The notes under the pieces: model-generated
Told to the model about the DNA's origin: nothing
The model's database searches: none
What the model saw: only the letters and a program-made list of their open reading frames with translations
Program-made: the position numbers and the translations under genes
Shown here: one piece after another, positions 1-9,856 of the stretch
How the letters are laid out: the number at the start of each line of letters is the position of its first letter
Position numbering within the stretch: the stretch's first letter is position 1
Source of the DNA: an uncultured Collinsella sp.
GTDB taxonomy: Bacteria > Actinomycetota > Coriobacteriia > Coriobacteriales > Coriobacteriaceae
Direction: 5' to 3'
Assembly (NCBI GenBank): GCA_958348225.1
Contig: CATVYG010000022.1
Location: forward strand, 1-36,803
DNA length: 36,803 nt

Positions 1-45
1 CATCGTAGCCCGAGACGGTCCCGGGCTGACAATTTCAACTGTAAT

Positions 46-81
46 GGACGTTCTTAAACGACTAGTCATTCAAGAACGTCC
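46..81. repeat. Inverted repeat (10-bp arms) at the window edge
   Basis: Arms GGACGTTCTT (46-55) and AAGAACGTCC (72-81) are perfectly complementary around a 16-nt loop, which itself contains the palindrome GACTAGTC (60-67). A second near-palindrome lies at 8-26 (GCCCGAGAC against GTCCCGGGC, one mismatch). No gene is visible in bases 1-96. These structures lie beyond the rpoD terminator and may belong to a neighbouring transcript outside the window. Their function is unknown. Confidence 0.5.
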
Positions 82-96
82 CCAACGACTACATGA

Positions 97-130
97 AAGC
101 GCCCTCAAGCGGATGTGCTTGAGGGCGCTT
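97..130 (-). terminator. Hairpin terminator after rpoD
   Basis: A 13-bp perfect stem (97-109 with 118-130, AAGCGCCCTCAAG) encloses an 8-nt loop and starts 14 bp after the rpoD stop codon. Read on the minus strand the stem is followed by TTTCATGT, a short and imperfect U tract. Stem strength and position support an intrinsic terminator for the long rimP-to-rpoD unit. Confidence 0.7.
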
Positions 131-143
131 CTTGCTTGCGAGG

Positions 144-1493
144 TTAAGACTCAATATAGTCCTTGAGCTTGCTGCTGCGGCTGGGGTGACGGAGCTTGGC
201 CAGGGTCTTGGACTCGATCTGGCGAATGCGCTCGCGCGTGACGCCAAACTCGCGACCGACCTCCTCGAGCGTGCGGGGGTGTCCGTCAACAAGGCCAAAG
301 CGCAGCTCGATAACCTTGCGCTCGCGATCGGCAAGCGAATCGAGCACCTGGGTGAGCTGCTCCTGCAGCATGGAAAAGCTGGCCGCATCGGGCGGAACGA
401 TGGCCTGGGAGTCCTCAATGAAGTCGCCCAGCTGGGAATCCTCTTCCTCGCCGATAGGAGTTTCGAGCGACACGGGCTCCTGCGAGATTTTCTGAATCTC
501 GCGGACACGGTCGGCGCTCATGTCCATCTCGGCACCGATCTCCTCGGGGGTCGGGTCGCGGCCCAGGTCCTGGAGGAGCTGGCGCTGCACGCGGACGAGC
601 TTGTTGATGGTCTCGACCATGTGCACGGGAATACGGATGGTACGGGCCTGGTCGGCGATAGCGCGCGTAATGGCCTGACGGATCCACCACGTGGCGTACG
701 TGGAGAACTTAAAGCCCTTCTGGTAGTCGAACTTCTCGACGGCGCGGATCAGACCGAGGTTGCCCTCCTGGATCAGGTCCAAGAACAGCATGCCGCGACC
801 GACGTAGCGCTTGGCGATGGAGACGACCAGACGCAGGTTGGCGCTAATGAGCGCCTGCTTGGCCTCAAGACCGACATTCTCGATACGGGTCAGACGACGC
901 ATCTCGGAACGAGTGAGCTCAAGCTCACCCGCCTCGGCGGCCTCGAGCTTCTCAGTGGCTTCGAGACCCGCCTCAATCTTCATAGCCAGATCGACCTCTT
1001 CGGAGGCGGTCAGCAGGTCGACCTTACCGATCTCCTTGAGGTACATGCGGACAGGGTCGCCGGTCAGCATCACCGTGGAGGCGTCGATACCGCGCACGCG
1101 CGAACGCGAACGGGACGTGCGCACGGTGCGCTTCTTCTTGCTCTTGGAGGAGCCCATCTCGGCATCGGCCTGACGGGCCATCTTGAGCTCGTGATCGTCG
1201 AGCGAGCCGGAATCGTGCTCGTCATCGTCACCAAAGTCGTCGGTATCGGTATCGTTATCGTCATCGTCGACGTCCATGGGGGCGTCGTCGTTACCGCTCG
1301 CGGAGATAATCTGGATGCCGCTGTTGCGCAGCGCGGAATACACCGCGGTGAGCTGCTCGTCAGTTACATCGATATCCTTCAGGGCGACCTGAATCTCGTC
1401 CTCGGTTACCGAAGTCCTGTTTGAGCCGTTGCCCATGAGCTTTGCAACGTAGGATTCCAGCCCAGTACCCGTGCTCTCAGTCTTTTTTGGCAC
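144..1493 (-). CDS. rpoD: Primary RNA polymerase sigma factor RpoD/SigA
   Basis: This is the housekeeping sigma-70 factor that directs RNA polymerase to -10/-35 promoters. An acidic, poorly conserved N-terminus (DDDDNDTDTDD and similar) is followed by region 1.2 (RMYLKEIGKVDLLT), region 2 (NLRLVVSIAKRYVGRGM, then DLIQEGNLGLIRAVEKFDY and TYATWWIRQAITRA), region 3, and region 4.2 with the -35 binding helix (LEEVGREFGVTRERIRQIES). The frame opens at an ATG at 1508 with no clear Shine-Dalgarno. A GTG five codons in (1493) is preceded by AAGGGAG at good spacing, so I prefer that start (449 aa). It lies 110 bp downstream of dnaG and is the last gene of the unit, the order expected for dnaG-rpoD. 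The identification is certain; only the start is open. Confidence 0.97.
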   Translation of the reverse strand: MPKKTESTGTGLESYVAKLMGNGSNRTSVTEDEIQVALKDIDVTDEQLTAVYSALRNSGIQIISASGNDDAPMDVDDDDNDTDTDDFGDDDEHDSGSLDDHELKMARQADAEMGSSKSKKKRTVRTSRSRSRVRGIDASTVMLTGDPVRMYLKEIGKVDLLTASEEVDLAMKIEAGLEATEKLEAAEAGELELTRSEMRRLTRIENVGLEAKQALISANLRLVVSIAKRYVGRGMLFLDLIQEGNLGLIRAVEKFDYQKGFKFSTYATWWIRQAITRAIADQARTIRIPVHMVETINKLVRVQRQLLQDLGRDPTPEEIGAEMDMSADRVREIQKISQEPVSLETPIGEEEDSQLGDFIEDSQAIVPPDAASFSMLQEQLTQVLDSLADRERKVIELRFGLVDGHPRTLEEVGREFGVTRERIRQIESKTLAKLRHPSRSSKLKDYIES

Positions 1494-1603
1494 AGATTCT
1501 CCCTTCATAGTCCACAGGACTCAATACTTTAGCACACACAGTGACGTCTATACCCAAAAAGAGGTCTGGATATAGGTGAGAATACGCTGGTTGACCACAA
1601 CAT

Positions 1604-3718
1604 CTAGGCCTGGTCGGCGCCCGCCGTCTCCAAACCGATCAAACGGAACGGGTCCGCCACGCCGCCGATCGACTTTTGCAGCTCGCGTTGACGCTGCGAA
1701 TCCTGCGCGGCCTGCACGGTCAGCGCGCGGCGGGCCTCATCATCGAGTGAGCGGTCCTGGCGCAGTTTGGCCTGTGCGGCACGCATGCGGCGTTTGATGG
1801 TGTAGAGCTCGAGCGTGTCAAGCATAAAGACGATGTTCGTCTCGGTGGGGTGCTTGCTCGTCGCCGAGATGCGTCCGGCACTGACAAGGGAGGCCGCCTC
1901 GGGACACACCGCACGCGCCGCATCCATGCAGGCCGCAGGATCGGTACCCGGGGGCGTCGCCAGTACGGCCCATGCAATCGACTCGTGGCGTGGGTCGACC
2001 CACTCGATGGAGCAGATGCGGTCGGCATACGTGCGGAACAAGTCGGGGTAGCTGGTGAGCATCGTCAGCAGCTCGCGCTCCCCCGCCAGCGACTTCCGCT
2101 CCAGATCGGTGAGCACAATCGGCATCGCCGGAGCTGCGGGCGTGCCCGTTGCATCGGCAACCGGCGCCGCACCATCCATGCCAACCGGCACATCGATCGG
2201 CGGCATATCGTCGACGACATCGACTGGCGCGGCCTCATAGGCCTCGAGCGGCACATAGTCGTACGGGTCTTCCTCGACCGGTGTGGACACTGGCGGCGTC
2301 GCGCCCGACGTCCAGGCGCCGCGAGGCGCCCCCTGCGAACTAGACGCCCGACCGCCTGCGTTTCCGGAGCGCTGGGCCTGCGCCCTCTGGCGCTCATAGT
2401 TCTGCTCACGGCGGCGCTCTGCATCCTCGCGCTTGGCGACATCGCGAAACACGCGGCCCGAGCTCGCGCGCACGGTCTCAAGGTCCAAACCCAACAGGTC
2501 GGCAATCTGGATAAAGTACGTGTCGATCATGTAGCTGTCGCGCAGCGGATAGATAAGCGTCAGAGCATCTTCCAGCGCCTTGGCGCGACCGCCCGGCGTG
2601 GTAATATCGCTCGACTCCTGCAGCGAACGATACACGAAGTCCATGAGCGGCTCGGCGGCGTCAATGCGTTTCTGCAGCTCCTCTCCGCCGTGCGCCGTGA
2701 TGAACTCCATGGGATCGTTGCCGTCGGGCAGGACCACGCAGCGAAGGTCCATCGAATCCTGCTCGATAAACTGAATCGCGCGTCGGGCAGCCTTTTGGCC
2801 GGCGGCGTCGCCATCGAACATATATACAATGCGCTTGGCAAAACGGGTGAGCGTCTTTACATGATGTTCCGTCAGCGCCGTGCCCAGCGTGGCGACGACG
2901 TTTTTGATCCCCGCCTCCCAGCAGGCGATGCAGTCGGTATAGCCCTCAACCACGATGGCGGTATTTTGCGCGACGATAAACTCCTTGGCCCAGTTAAAGC
3001 CATAGAGGTTTCGCTTTTTATGAAACACGCTCGTCTCGGCGGTGTTGAGGTACTTAGGCTGACCGTCACCCATGATGCGCCCGCCAAAGGCGATGTTATG
3101 CCCCTGCTCATCAAAGATGGGGAACATCACGCGGTCGTAAAAGCGGTCGGCAAGCTGTCCTCGCCCGCGGCTGACAGCCACGTTGGCGTCGATCATCTCC
3201 TGCGGGGTAAAGCCCGCCTGCGACAGATGAGCCACCAGCATGTTGCGACCCGGCGCAAAGCCAAGACAGTAGCGGCGACAGACATCGCCGCCCATACCGC
3301 GGCTGGCAAAATACTCACGCGGACGGCCGTCCTTACCGCGCATAAGCATGGTGTGGTAGAACTGAGCCGTCTCGGCGCATAGGTCGTAGATGCGGGCACG
3401 CTTGGTACCGCGCTCGCGACGGGCACCGGTATCGTGCAGCTCAATGCCGGCACGATCGGCAAGGTAGCGAATCGACTCGGGAAAACTCAGGTTTTCGCGC
3501 TTCATAATATAGGTGAAGACGTCGCCGCCCTCACCGCAACCAAAGCAATGCCACACCTGCGTGGCAGGGATAATGTGAAAGGACGGCGTCTTTTCGCCAT
3601 GGAAGGGGCAGCAGCCCCAAAACTCGTGACCTCGGGGCTTGAGCTCAACCGTTTCCTGCACGATGGCAACCAGGTCGGACGCAGCGCGTACCTGGTCTTT
3701 TTCCTCATCGCTAATCAC
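1604..3718 (-). CDS. dnaG: DNA primase DnaG
   Basis: DnaG makes the RNA primers for replication. The N-terminal CHC2 zinc-binding domain is complete: C37, H40, C58 and C61 in CPFHGEKTPSFHI and WHCFGCGEGG. The central RNAP/Toprim core includes FGGRIMGDGQPKYLN and the Toprim motif VVEGYTD, followed by VYMFDGDAAGQKAA. A low-complexity linker rich in Ala, Pro and Asp (about residues 440-550) leads to the C-terminal helicase-interaction region. The 704-aa length is somewhat above usual because of that linker. Translation starts at GTG 3718, eight bases inside the end of ribF, behind a G-rich Shine-Dalgarno, which suggests translational coupling. rpoD follows. Confidence 0.97.
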   Translation of the reverse strand: MISDEEKDQVRAASDLVAIVQETVELKPRGHEFWGCCPFHGEKTPSFHIIPATQVWHCFGCGEGGDVFTYIMKRENLSFPESIRYLADRAGIELHDTGARRERGTKRARIYDLCAETAQFYHTMLMRGKDGRPREYFASRGMGGDVCRRYCLGFAPGRNMLVAHLSQAGFTPQEMIDANVAVSRGRGQLADRFYDRVMFPIFDEQGHNIAFGGRIMGDGQPKYLNTAETSVFHKKRNLYGFNWAKEFIVAQNTAIVVEGYTDCIACWEAGIKNVVATLGTALTEHHVKTLTRFAKRIVYMFDGDAAGQKAARRAIQFIEQDSMDLRCVVLPDGNDPMEFITAHGGEELQKRIDAAEPLMDFVYRSLQESSDITTPGGRAKALEDALTLIYPLRDSYMIDTYFIQIADLLGLDLETVRASSGRVFRDVAKREDAERRREQNYERQRAQAQRSGNAGGRASSSQGAPRGAWTSGATPPVSTPVEEDPYDYVPLEAYEAAPVDVVDDMPPIDVPVGMDGAAPVADATGTPAAPAMPIVLTDLERKSLAGERELLTMLTSYPDLFRTYADRICSIEWVDPRHESIAWAVLATPPGTDPAACMDAARAVCPEAASLVSAGRISATSKHPTETNIVFMLDTLELYTIKRRMRAAQAKLRQDRSLDDEARRALTVQAAQDSQRQRELQKSIGGVADPFRLIGLETAGADQA

Positions 3719-4718
3719 GGATGCTCACCCCCTGCTCACCCAAGTTGTGGCGAATATCGTCAATATTACCCTCGACGGTCGCGATCAACTCGTCCAGCGA
3801 ATCGAACACACGCGACGGGCGCAGCCAGCGCGTAAACGCCAGCGAGACGGACGCACCGTACAAGTCGCCCGTATACCCAATCAGATTAGCCTCCAGATGC
3901 GCCGAGGCGGCATCATCGGCATACGTCGGCGGCAGGCCTACGTTTACCGCAGCGGGCCACACGGTATCGTCGACCAGCACCAGGCCTTCGTAAACGCCAT
4001 CGGCAGGCACCTGAATGCCATCGGGCACCTGAATGTTTGCCGTGGGAAAGCCCATGTCAGAGCCCTGATGACGGCCACCGGCGACCAAGCCGCGCAGCAT
4101 GTACGGACGACCGAGCAGCTCGGCGGCAAGCTCAACATGTCCCTGACGCAGCTCTTGGCGAATACGGGTGGCGCAGATCGTCTGTCCATCAACGCACAGC
4201 AGCTCGTGGCCATAGACGTCAACACCGCGCTCGGCACCCCATACCTGCATCTCGGCAACGCCCGAGGCGCCACCACGACCGAGGCGAAAATCACTGCCCA
4301 CGCGAATCGAGCGAATGTCGACGACGCGCGACAGCAGTGAGAGAAAACCGACATGATCGAGTGTCGCCACCGCCGGCGTAAAAGGAACGGCGACAACCGC
4401 ATCGACCCCGGTGAGAGCCAGGGCGTGCAGGCGGTCGGCCGTCGTCATCAGTTTTTGGGCGGGCGAAGGACTCACCACGACGTCCGGATCGGGATCGAAG
4501 GTGACCACGACCGCGCGGCAGTTATGGGCACGGGCGTCGCGCACCACGGCGTCAATAAGTTCGCGGTGTCCCCGATGTACGCCATCGAACACGCCGATGG
4601 CGATTGAGGCAGCACCTAAACGCCCGCACCCATCAAACGCGGCGGCGGAAACGATGCGCGCCCCGCCCGACTCGCCCGCGAAAAAAATACGCGCGAGCTC
4701 GTGGGGGGCCAGCATCAT
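3711..4718 (-). CDS. ribF: Bifunctional riboflavin kinase / FAD synthetase RibF
   Basis: RibF phosphorylates riboflavin to FMN and adenylylates FMN to FAD. The N-terminal nucleotidyltransferase half shows IGVFDGVHRGHRELI (the HxGH-type motif) and VVTFDPDPDVVV. The C-terminal kinase half begins near RPYMLRGLVAGGRHQGSD and includes GFPTANIQVP. The 335-aa length suits a complete two-domain enzyme. Two in-frame ATGs (4718, 4715) overlap the truB stop by four bases, and the 3' end overlaps dnaG by eight, so the gene is embedded in the operon. No unusual residues were noticed. Confidence 0.96.
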   Translation of the reverse strand: MMLAPHELARIFFAGESGGARIVSAAAFDGCGRLGAASIAIGVFDGVHRGHRELIDAVVRDARAHNCRAVVVTFDPDPDVVVSPSPAQKLMTTADRLHALALTGVDAVVAVPFTPAVATLDHVGFLSLLSRVVDIRSIRVGSDFRLGRGGASGVAEMQVWGAERGVDVYGHELLCVDGQTICATRIRQELRQGHVELAAELLGRPYMLRGLVAGGRHQGSDMGFPTANIQVPDGIQVPADGVYEGLVLVDDTVWPAAVNVGLPPTYADDAASAHLEANLIGYTGDLYGASVSLAFTRWLRPSRVFDSLDELIATVEGNIDDIRHNLGEQGVSIRD

Positions 4719-5647
4719 CGAACACCGCCAATTGCCTGCGGAAACACGTGCTCCATCACAAAGCGACCATCCTCAATGCGGGCAAGCGCCTTGAGCCCAC
4801 CATCGAGCACCAGCGCAAACGGCGCCTTCGAAGCATCGAAGTCGACAAGCGCGCGGTCAACGGGAATGCGCCTGCCGCAGAGCAGGTCATCGGCAAGGTT
4901 GCCCGGCAAGTCGACACGCGTGGAGCCCAGGGCCGCGATGGGGTCCAAAGCAAAGCCAGTCGCAGACTCGGGAGAAAGTTCCTCCACCGCATGGCAGACG
5001 CCAATGGAAACCACGCCGGATGCCGTCCGGCGTAGCGCGGAAACGTGTGCGGCACTATCGCACGCACGACCCAAATCACGAGCGAGCGCGCGGATGTAGG
5101 TGCCCTTGCTCACCGAAAATGCCACGGTCCAAACACAAGTATCGCCCTCGCCGCTCATGGCGATCAAGTCGGCGGCATACACCTCGACGGGACGCGGAGG
5201 CAGGTCAACGGCATTGCCCTCACGAGCAGACTTGTAGGCACGGACGCCGTTGACCGAAATGGCCGAGAACGCCGGCGGGACCTGCATCTGCGGCCCCAGC
5301 ATAGCAGCCAGCTGTTCACGGGCGTAGGCCATGTCGTGCAGCTCGGGGGCAACGGAAACGGTGCGAGCGGCCTCGCCCTCCGCATCGTCGGTATTAGTCT
5401 CGACGCCAAACGAAATGTCGGCGACGTAGCTTTTCGTGTCGAGGGTGAGCATGCCCAGCAAACGCGTGGCCTGACCCACGCCCACAACCATGACACCGGA
5501 TGCCATGGGGTCGAGCGTGCCGGCATGACCGACGCGCCGCTCATGGAGGGCGCGTCGGCATTGCGAAACCACGTCGTGGGATGTGCAGCCCACCGGTTTA
5601 TCGACGGCGAGCAGCATATTCAATTGAGAAGGCGTACGACGAGCCAT
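4715..5647 (-). CDS. truB: tRNA pseudouridine-55 synthase TruB
   Basis: TruB converts U55 in the T-loop of tRNAs to pseudouridine. The N-terminus has the family motif LLAVDKPVGCTSHDVV, and RRVGHAGTLDPMASGVMVVG contains the catalytic Asp of GTLDP. KGTYIRALARDLG (in VSKGTYIRALARDLGRACD) is the conserved second substrate-binding block. The 310-aa length is normal. The gene follows nrnA with a 15-bp gap and overlaps ribF by four bases. The order rbfA-nrnA-truB-ribF is common in Gram-positive bacteria. Confidence 0.96.
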   Translation of the reverse strand: MARRTPSQLNMLLAVDKPVGCTSHDVVSQCRRALHERRVGHAGTLDPMASGVMVVGVGQATRLLGMLTLDTKSYVADISFGVETNTDDAEGEAARTVSVAPELHDMAYAREQLAAMLGPQMQVPPAFSAISVNGVRAYKSAREGNAVDLPPRPVEVYAADLIAMSGEGDTCVWTVAFSVSKGTYIRALARDLGRACDSAAHVSALRRTASGVVSIGVCHAVEELSPESATGFALDPIAALGSTRVDLPGNLADDLLCGRRIPVDRALVDFDASKAPFALVLDGGLKALARIEDGRFVMEHVFPQAIGGVR

Positions 5648-5662
5648 GTACCATCCAAAAAG

Positions 5663-6706
5663 TTAGAGCTCGACGGTCACCGAAGCGGGATCCTCCCCCA
5701 CCAGCTCGGCCAGCATGGGAAGTGCCACGGCGAGCGTCTCGCGAATCGTTCCGTTGTTGGAAAAGCCGGCGGCGGCATGATGCCCGCCACCGCCAAAGTT
5801 GGCAGCGATCTCGGACACATCGAGGTCACCCTTGGAGCGCAGGTTACCGCGCACCTTGGTATCGCCCTCGATGCCCTTAAGGAACAGGCAGACCTCGACG
5901 CCCATTACCGAACGCACCACATCGACCAGACCGTCACATTCATCCGAGGTGACGCCGCAGGCCTCAAGGTCGCTCTGGAAGGCATAGCTATACGCCACGC
6001 GCCCGTGCGCGAACGTCTTAATACGGCCCATGACAATGGACTTGAGGTGCAAAAACTCGACGCGCATGCTCTGATAGACCTCGAGTGCGACACGAGCCGG
6101 ATCGGCACCATGTGCTACCAGGCGCGAAGCGGCGTGGAACGCGGCAGCATCGGCGTTCTGGTACTGAAAACGACCGGTGTCGGTCACCAGGCCGCACAGC
6201 AAGCAAGTCGCAACGCCATCACGGGCGACGATGCCGCAATTATCCAAGAAACGGTCGATGATCATGGCGCAGGCCGCGGCATCGACACGCCTCAGGCTCA
6301 GCTCGGTAAACTCCTCGCGCGCCGGATGGTGGTCGAAGCACACCACATGCTTGGAGCGGCGAAGTACCTCGGCCGAGTTGTTAAGGCGCTCGACGACCGG
6401 CACATCCACCGAGATAAACAGGTCCGGATTGCCGGTGTACGCAGATGCGGGCACCAAGCGATCGGCGCCCTCCATAAAGCGGTAGATGCGCGGCACCGGG
6501 TCATCGTCTGCCAGCAGCAGCGCAATGTCCTTGTTGGGGAAAAACTTCATAAGCGATAAGCCAAGGCCCAGCACGGAGCCCAGGGCGTCACCATCGGGAG
6601 ACGTATGTCCCGAAATCGCAATGGAGGACGCACCCTCGATGAGCTCGAGGATGCGTCGCGTAATATCTGCAGACTCGCCAGCGGCGAGATCAGCGGAATT
6701 AGTCAT
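5663..6706 (-). CDS. nrnA: DHH/DHHA1 phosphoesterase, NrnA-type oligoribonuclease / pAp phosphatase
   Basis: The NrnA family degrades nanoRNAs and dephosphorylates 3'-phosphoadenosine 5'-phosphate. The metal-binding DHH-domain motifs are visible: SPDGDALGSVLGLGLS, FISVDVPVVERL, VCFDHHPAREEF and LVTDTGRFQYQ. The C-terminal DHHA1 domain ends with GGGGHHAAAGF, which binds substrate. The 347-aa length is typical. The gene starts eight bases inside rbfA, and truB follows. Its position between rbfA and truB supports NrnA rather than RecJ or a polyphosphatase. Confidence 0.93.
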   Translation of the reverse strand: MTNSADLAAGESADITRRILELIEGASSIAISGHTSPDGDALGSVLGLGLSLMKFFPNKDIALLLADDDPVPRIYRFMEGADRLVPASAYTGNPDLFISVDVPVVERLNNSAEVLRRSKHVVCFDHHPAREEFTELSLRRVDAAACAMIIDRFLDNCGIVARDGVATCLLCGLVTDTGRFQYQNADAAAFHAASRLVAHGADPARVALEVYQSMRVEFLHLKSIVMGRIKTFAHGRVAYSYAFQSDLEACGVTSDECDGLVDVVRSVMGVEVCLFLKGIEGDTKVRGNLRSKGDLDVSEIAANFGGGGHHAAAGFSNNGTIRETLAVALPMLAELVGEDPASVTVEL

Positions 6707-7109
6707 CTAAAGCTGCCTCCTGAGCGGCATCCGCTATGGGGTAGCCGTCCTCGTCCTTTTCGATCGCCAGCGTGGCCGGAACGTTTTCCAGCGCACGCGT
6801 GATGCGCTCGGCCTCATCAGTCGAGCGATCGATGCGAAAATCAAGCTCGGGCGTGACACGCCAATCGAGCGAGCGGGCCAGCAGGCTGCGAATGCGGCCC
6901 TTGGCGCTGGCGAGCGCCTCCATGACCTCGTCGTAGCGGCTCGCATCGCACGACACGTACACGCGCGCGAACGAACGGTCCACCGCGACCTCGACCGCAG
7001 TCAGGGTGACCAGGTCGAGGCGCGGATCGGAAACCTCAAAGAGCAGGATATAACCGAGCTTCTCGCGAAGCTGCTCGCCCAGTCGGCGGGTTGCCTGCGT
7101 TTGCTTCAT
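6699..7109 (-). CDS. rbfA: 30S ribosome-binding factor RbfA
   Basis: RbfA is a late 30S maturation factor acting near the 5' end of 16S rRNA. The single KH-like domain is seen in the 136-aa product: RRLGEQLREKLGYILLFEV, then DPRLDLVTLTAVEVAVDRSFARVYVS, and in the C-terminal half the RVTPELDFRIDRSTDEAERI segment typical of the family. A short acidic tail follows. The gene sits 11 bp after infB, the expected place, and overlaps nrnA by eight bases. Confidence 0.95.
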   Translation of the reverse strand: MKQTQATRRLGEQLREKLGYILLFEVSDPRLDLVTLTAVEVAVDRSFARVYVSCDASRYDEVMEALASAKGRIRSLLARSLDWRVTPELDFRIDRSTDEAERITRALENVPATLAIEKDEDGYPIADAAQEAALDD

Positions 7110-7120
7110 AGCGCTACCCC

Positions 7121-9835
7121 CTACTCGGTACGGGCAACCTGGTCGATGCGGTAACCCTCGATCTGGTCGCCGGGCTTGATGTCCTGGAAGTTCTCCAGGC
7201 CAATACCGCCCTCGGAACCGCTCTTGAGGCTCTTGGCCTCATCCTTGTAGTGGCGCATCGAGGCGATCTTGCCGTTGAAGACCACGATGCCGTCGCGCAC
7301 CAGGCGCACGGAATCGGTCGCGGCGATCTCGCCCTCTTCGACGCGGACACCGGCGGCGATGCCGACTTTGGGCACCTTGAAGGTGTCCAGGACGGTCGCG
7401 GTACCCGTGGAGACCTCGACCTCGGTGGGCTTGAGCATGCCGATACGGGCAGCGTCGAGCTCCTCGAGGCACTTGTAGATAACGTCGTAGCAACGGATCT
7501 CGACGCCCTCGCGCTCGGCAGCTGAGCGGGCCTTGCCGTCGGGACGCACGCCAAAGCCGATGATGATGGCATTGGAGGCGTCTGCCAGGACGACGTCGGT
7601 CTCGTTGATGGCACCGACCGCGGAGTGGATCGTGTTGATGCGCACCTCGGACTGATCCATCTTGTCGAGCGAGTCCTGAAGGGCCTCGATAGAACCCTGG
7701 ACGTCGGCCTTGATGATCAGGTTGAGCTCCTTGACCTCGGCGTCGGCGATGGTCTCGAAGAGGTTCTCGAGCGTGACGTGCTTCACGCGGCTCTGCTCCT
7801 CAATACGGGCCTTGAGCGAACGCTCGTCGGCCAGCGCACGAGCCTCGCGCTCGTCCTCGAACACGCGGAACTCGTCGCCGGCGTTGGGCACGGACTGCAG
7901 GCCCAGGATCTCGACGGCGTCGGAGGGACCGGCCTCGGTGACGGCGTTGCCCTTGGGGTCGAGCATGGCGCGGACGCGGCCGTAGGTAAGGCCGGCGACC
8001 AGCGTATCGCCCACGTGCAGGGTACCGCGGGTCACGAGCACCGTGGCAACCGAACCGCGGCCCTTGTCGAGCTTGGCCTCGAGGACGTTACCGGAGGCAA
8101 AGGTGTCGGGGTTGGCCTTGAGCTCGAGCACGTCGGCCTGGAGCAGCACGGTCTCGAGCAGGTCGTCGATACCGATCTTCTGCTTGGCCGAGATGTTGAC
8201 GAACATGTTCTGTCCGCCCCACTCCTCGGGGATGATGCCGTACTCGGTGAGCTCCTGGCGCACGCGGTCGGGGTTGGCGCCCGGCTTATCGATCTTGTTG
8301 ACGGCGACGACGATGGGTACGCCGGCGGCCTTGGCGTGGTTGATCGACTCGATGGTCTGAGGCATGACGCCGTCGTCGGCGGCCACGATCAGAATGACGA
8401 TGTCGGTCACTTTGGCGCCGCGGGCACGCATGGCCGTAAAGGTCGCGTGGCCGGGGGTATCGATGAAGGTGATCTTGCGGTCGTTGATCATGACCTGCGA
8501 AGCGCCGATGGCCTGCGTAATGCCGCCCGCCTCGCCGGCAGCGACGCCGGTGTGACGGATGGCGTCGAGCAGCGACGTCTTGCCGTGGTCGACGTGACCC
8601 ATGACGGTGACGACCGGGGCGCGCGGCTTAAGGTCGGCGGGATCGTCGTAGAACGAGAAGGTGTTCTCCTCCTCGGGGGTGATGATCTTGATCTGGCGGC
8701 CAAGGTCTTCGGCAACCAGCTCGACGAGGTCGTCGGACATGGACTGCGTCATGGTGAGCGGCGTGCCCAGCAGGAACAGGCGTTTGATGATGTCGTTGGC
8801 CGGAACGTCGAGCGCCTCGGCGAGCTCCTGGACCGTAACGCCCTGGGAGACCTTGATGGCATCGAGCTCCTCGGGGTTCACGCCCTGGGCCAATGCCTCC
8901 TCTATCTTGCGCTCCTCCTGAGCCTTTGCAGCCTCGCGCTCACGCTTCTCCTTGCGCTTCTTACGACGACCGGTGGACTCGCGAGAGGCCTCCTCGACGG
9001 CGGCGCGAGCCTCCTCGAGCACCTTCTCGCGACTATACTCCTCGGCCTCACGAGCCATGCGGCTGTAGTGGTCCTCATCGTTGCCGTGACCGCCCTTGCG
9101 CTTCTTGCCCTTGCCCTGCTTATCGGGGTTGGGGAAGTCCATACCGGCAGCGACGTTGTTGCTGGCGTTGGTGCGATGGCTGTGCGGACGGCTCTCGGAG
9201 GCGTTGCGCTCGGAGTTGCTGTCGGAGGCGTTGCGATCCTTACGACGGCCACCGCGACGGTCGTTGTTGCCGCCACGACGGTTGCCGCGCTCGGAGGCGC
9301 GCTCGGCCTTGGCCTTCTCCTCGGCGTCCTTCTTCTCCTTGAGAACGGTCTCCTGTGCGGCGATCTGGTCGAGCAGCGAACGGAAGCGCGAACCGGAGTC
9401 GGAAGCGGGGACGGCGCGGCGCTGGGCCTCGCGGGCAGCCTCCTCCTTCTCGCGGGCAAGGCGCTCCTGCTCGGCCTTCTTCTTGGCCTCGGCCTCGGCG
9501 CGGGCAGCCTCCTCGGCAGCCTGGGCCGCGGCGAACTGGCGGCGCTCCTCCTCGCGTGCCTTCTCGGCGGCGATGCGCTCGCGCTCGGCCTCGGCAGCGC
9601 GCGCTGCCTCCTCGGCGGCGGCCGCCTCCTCCTCGGCCTGCTTGGCGGCCTCGACTTCCTTGGCGCGGGCCTCGATCACCGAGGCGAGCTGCTTGCGGAC
9701 CATGGCGACGTAAGCGTCCTCCAGGGCGGAGGAAGCGGACTTAGCGGGAATCTTCATTTCGGCGAGATGACCCATCAGTTCCTTGGAGGTCATGCCGAAC
9801 TCTTTGGCCAGGGTGGACACACGGACTTTTGCCAT
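7121..9835 (-). CDS. infB: Translation initiation factor IF-2
   Basis: IF-2 is the GTPase that places initiator fMet-tRNA on the ribosome. The N-terminus (MAKVRVSTLAKEFGMTSKEL) is an IF2N domain. It is followed by a very long charged linker (about residues 50-320) rich in Ala, Glu, Lys and Arg, then a second IF2N-like segment (about 330-380). The G domain begins at VTVMGHVDHGKT (P-loop, 413-420), with DTPGHATF (G3) and NKID (G4), and is followed by domains II-IV. The 904-aa length is normal for high-GC Gram-positives with a long linker. The gene lies 91 bp after nusA. Confidence 0.98.
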   Translation of the reverse strand: MAKVRVSTLAKEFGMTSKELMGHLAEMKIPAKSASSALEDAYVAMVRKQLASVIEARAKEVEAAKQAEEEAAAAEEAARAAEAERERIAAEKAREEERRQFAAAQAAEEAARAEAEAKKKAEQERLAREKEEAAREAQRRAVPASDSGSRFRSLLDQIAAQETVLKEKKDAEEKAKAERASERGNRRGGNNDRRGGRRKDRNASDSNSERNASESRPHSHRTNASNNVAAGMDFPNPDKQGKGKKRKGGHGNDEDHYSRMAREAEEYSREKVLEEARAAVEEASRESTGRRKKRKEKREREAAKAQEERKIEEALAQGVNPEELDAIKVSQGVTVQELAEALDVPANDIIKRLFLLGTPLTMTQSMSDDLVELVAEDLGRQIKIITPEEENTFSFYDDPADLKPRAPVVTVMGHVDHGKTSLLDAIRHTGVAAGEAGGITQAIGASQVMINDRKITFIDTPGHATFTAMRARGAKVTDIVILIVAADDGVMPQTIESINHAKAAGVPIVVAVNKIDKPGANPDRVRQELTEYGIIPEEWGGQNMFVNISAKQKIGIDDLLETVLLQADVLELKANPDTFASGNVLEAKLDKGRGSVATVLVTRGTLHVGDTLVAGLTYGRVRAMLDPKGNAVTEAGPSDAVEILGLQSVPNAGDEFRVFEDEREARALADERSLKARIEEQSRVKHVTLENLFETIADAEVKELNLIIKADVQGSIEALQDSLDKMDQSEVRINTIHSAVGAINETDVVLADASNAIIIGFGVRPDGKARSAAEREGVEIRCYDVIYKCLEELDAARIGMLKPTEVEVSTGTATVLDTFKVPKVGIAAGVRVEEGEIAATDSVRLVRDGIVVFNGKIASMRHYKDEAKSLKSGSEGGIGLENFQDIKPGDQIEGYRIDQVARTE

Positions 9836-9856
9836 ATGACTTCACCTACCCTTTCT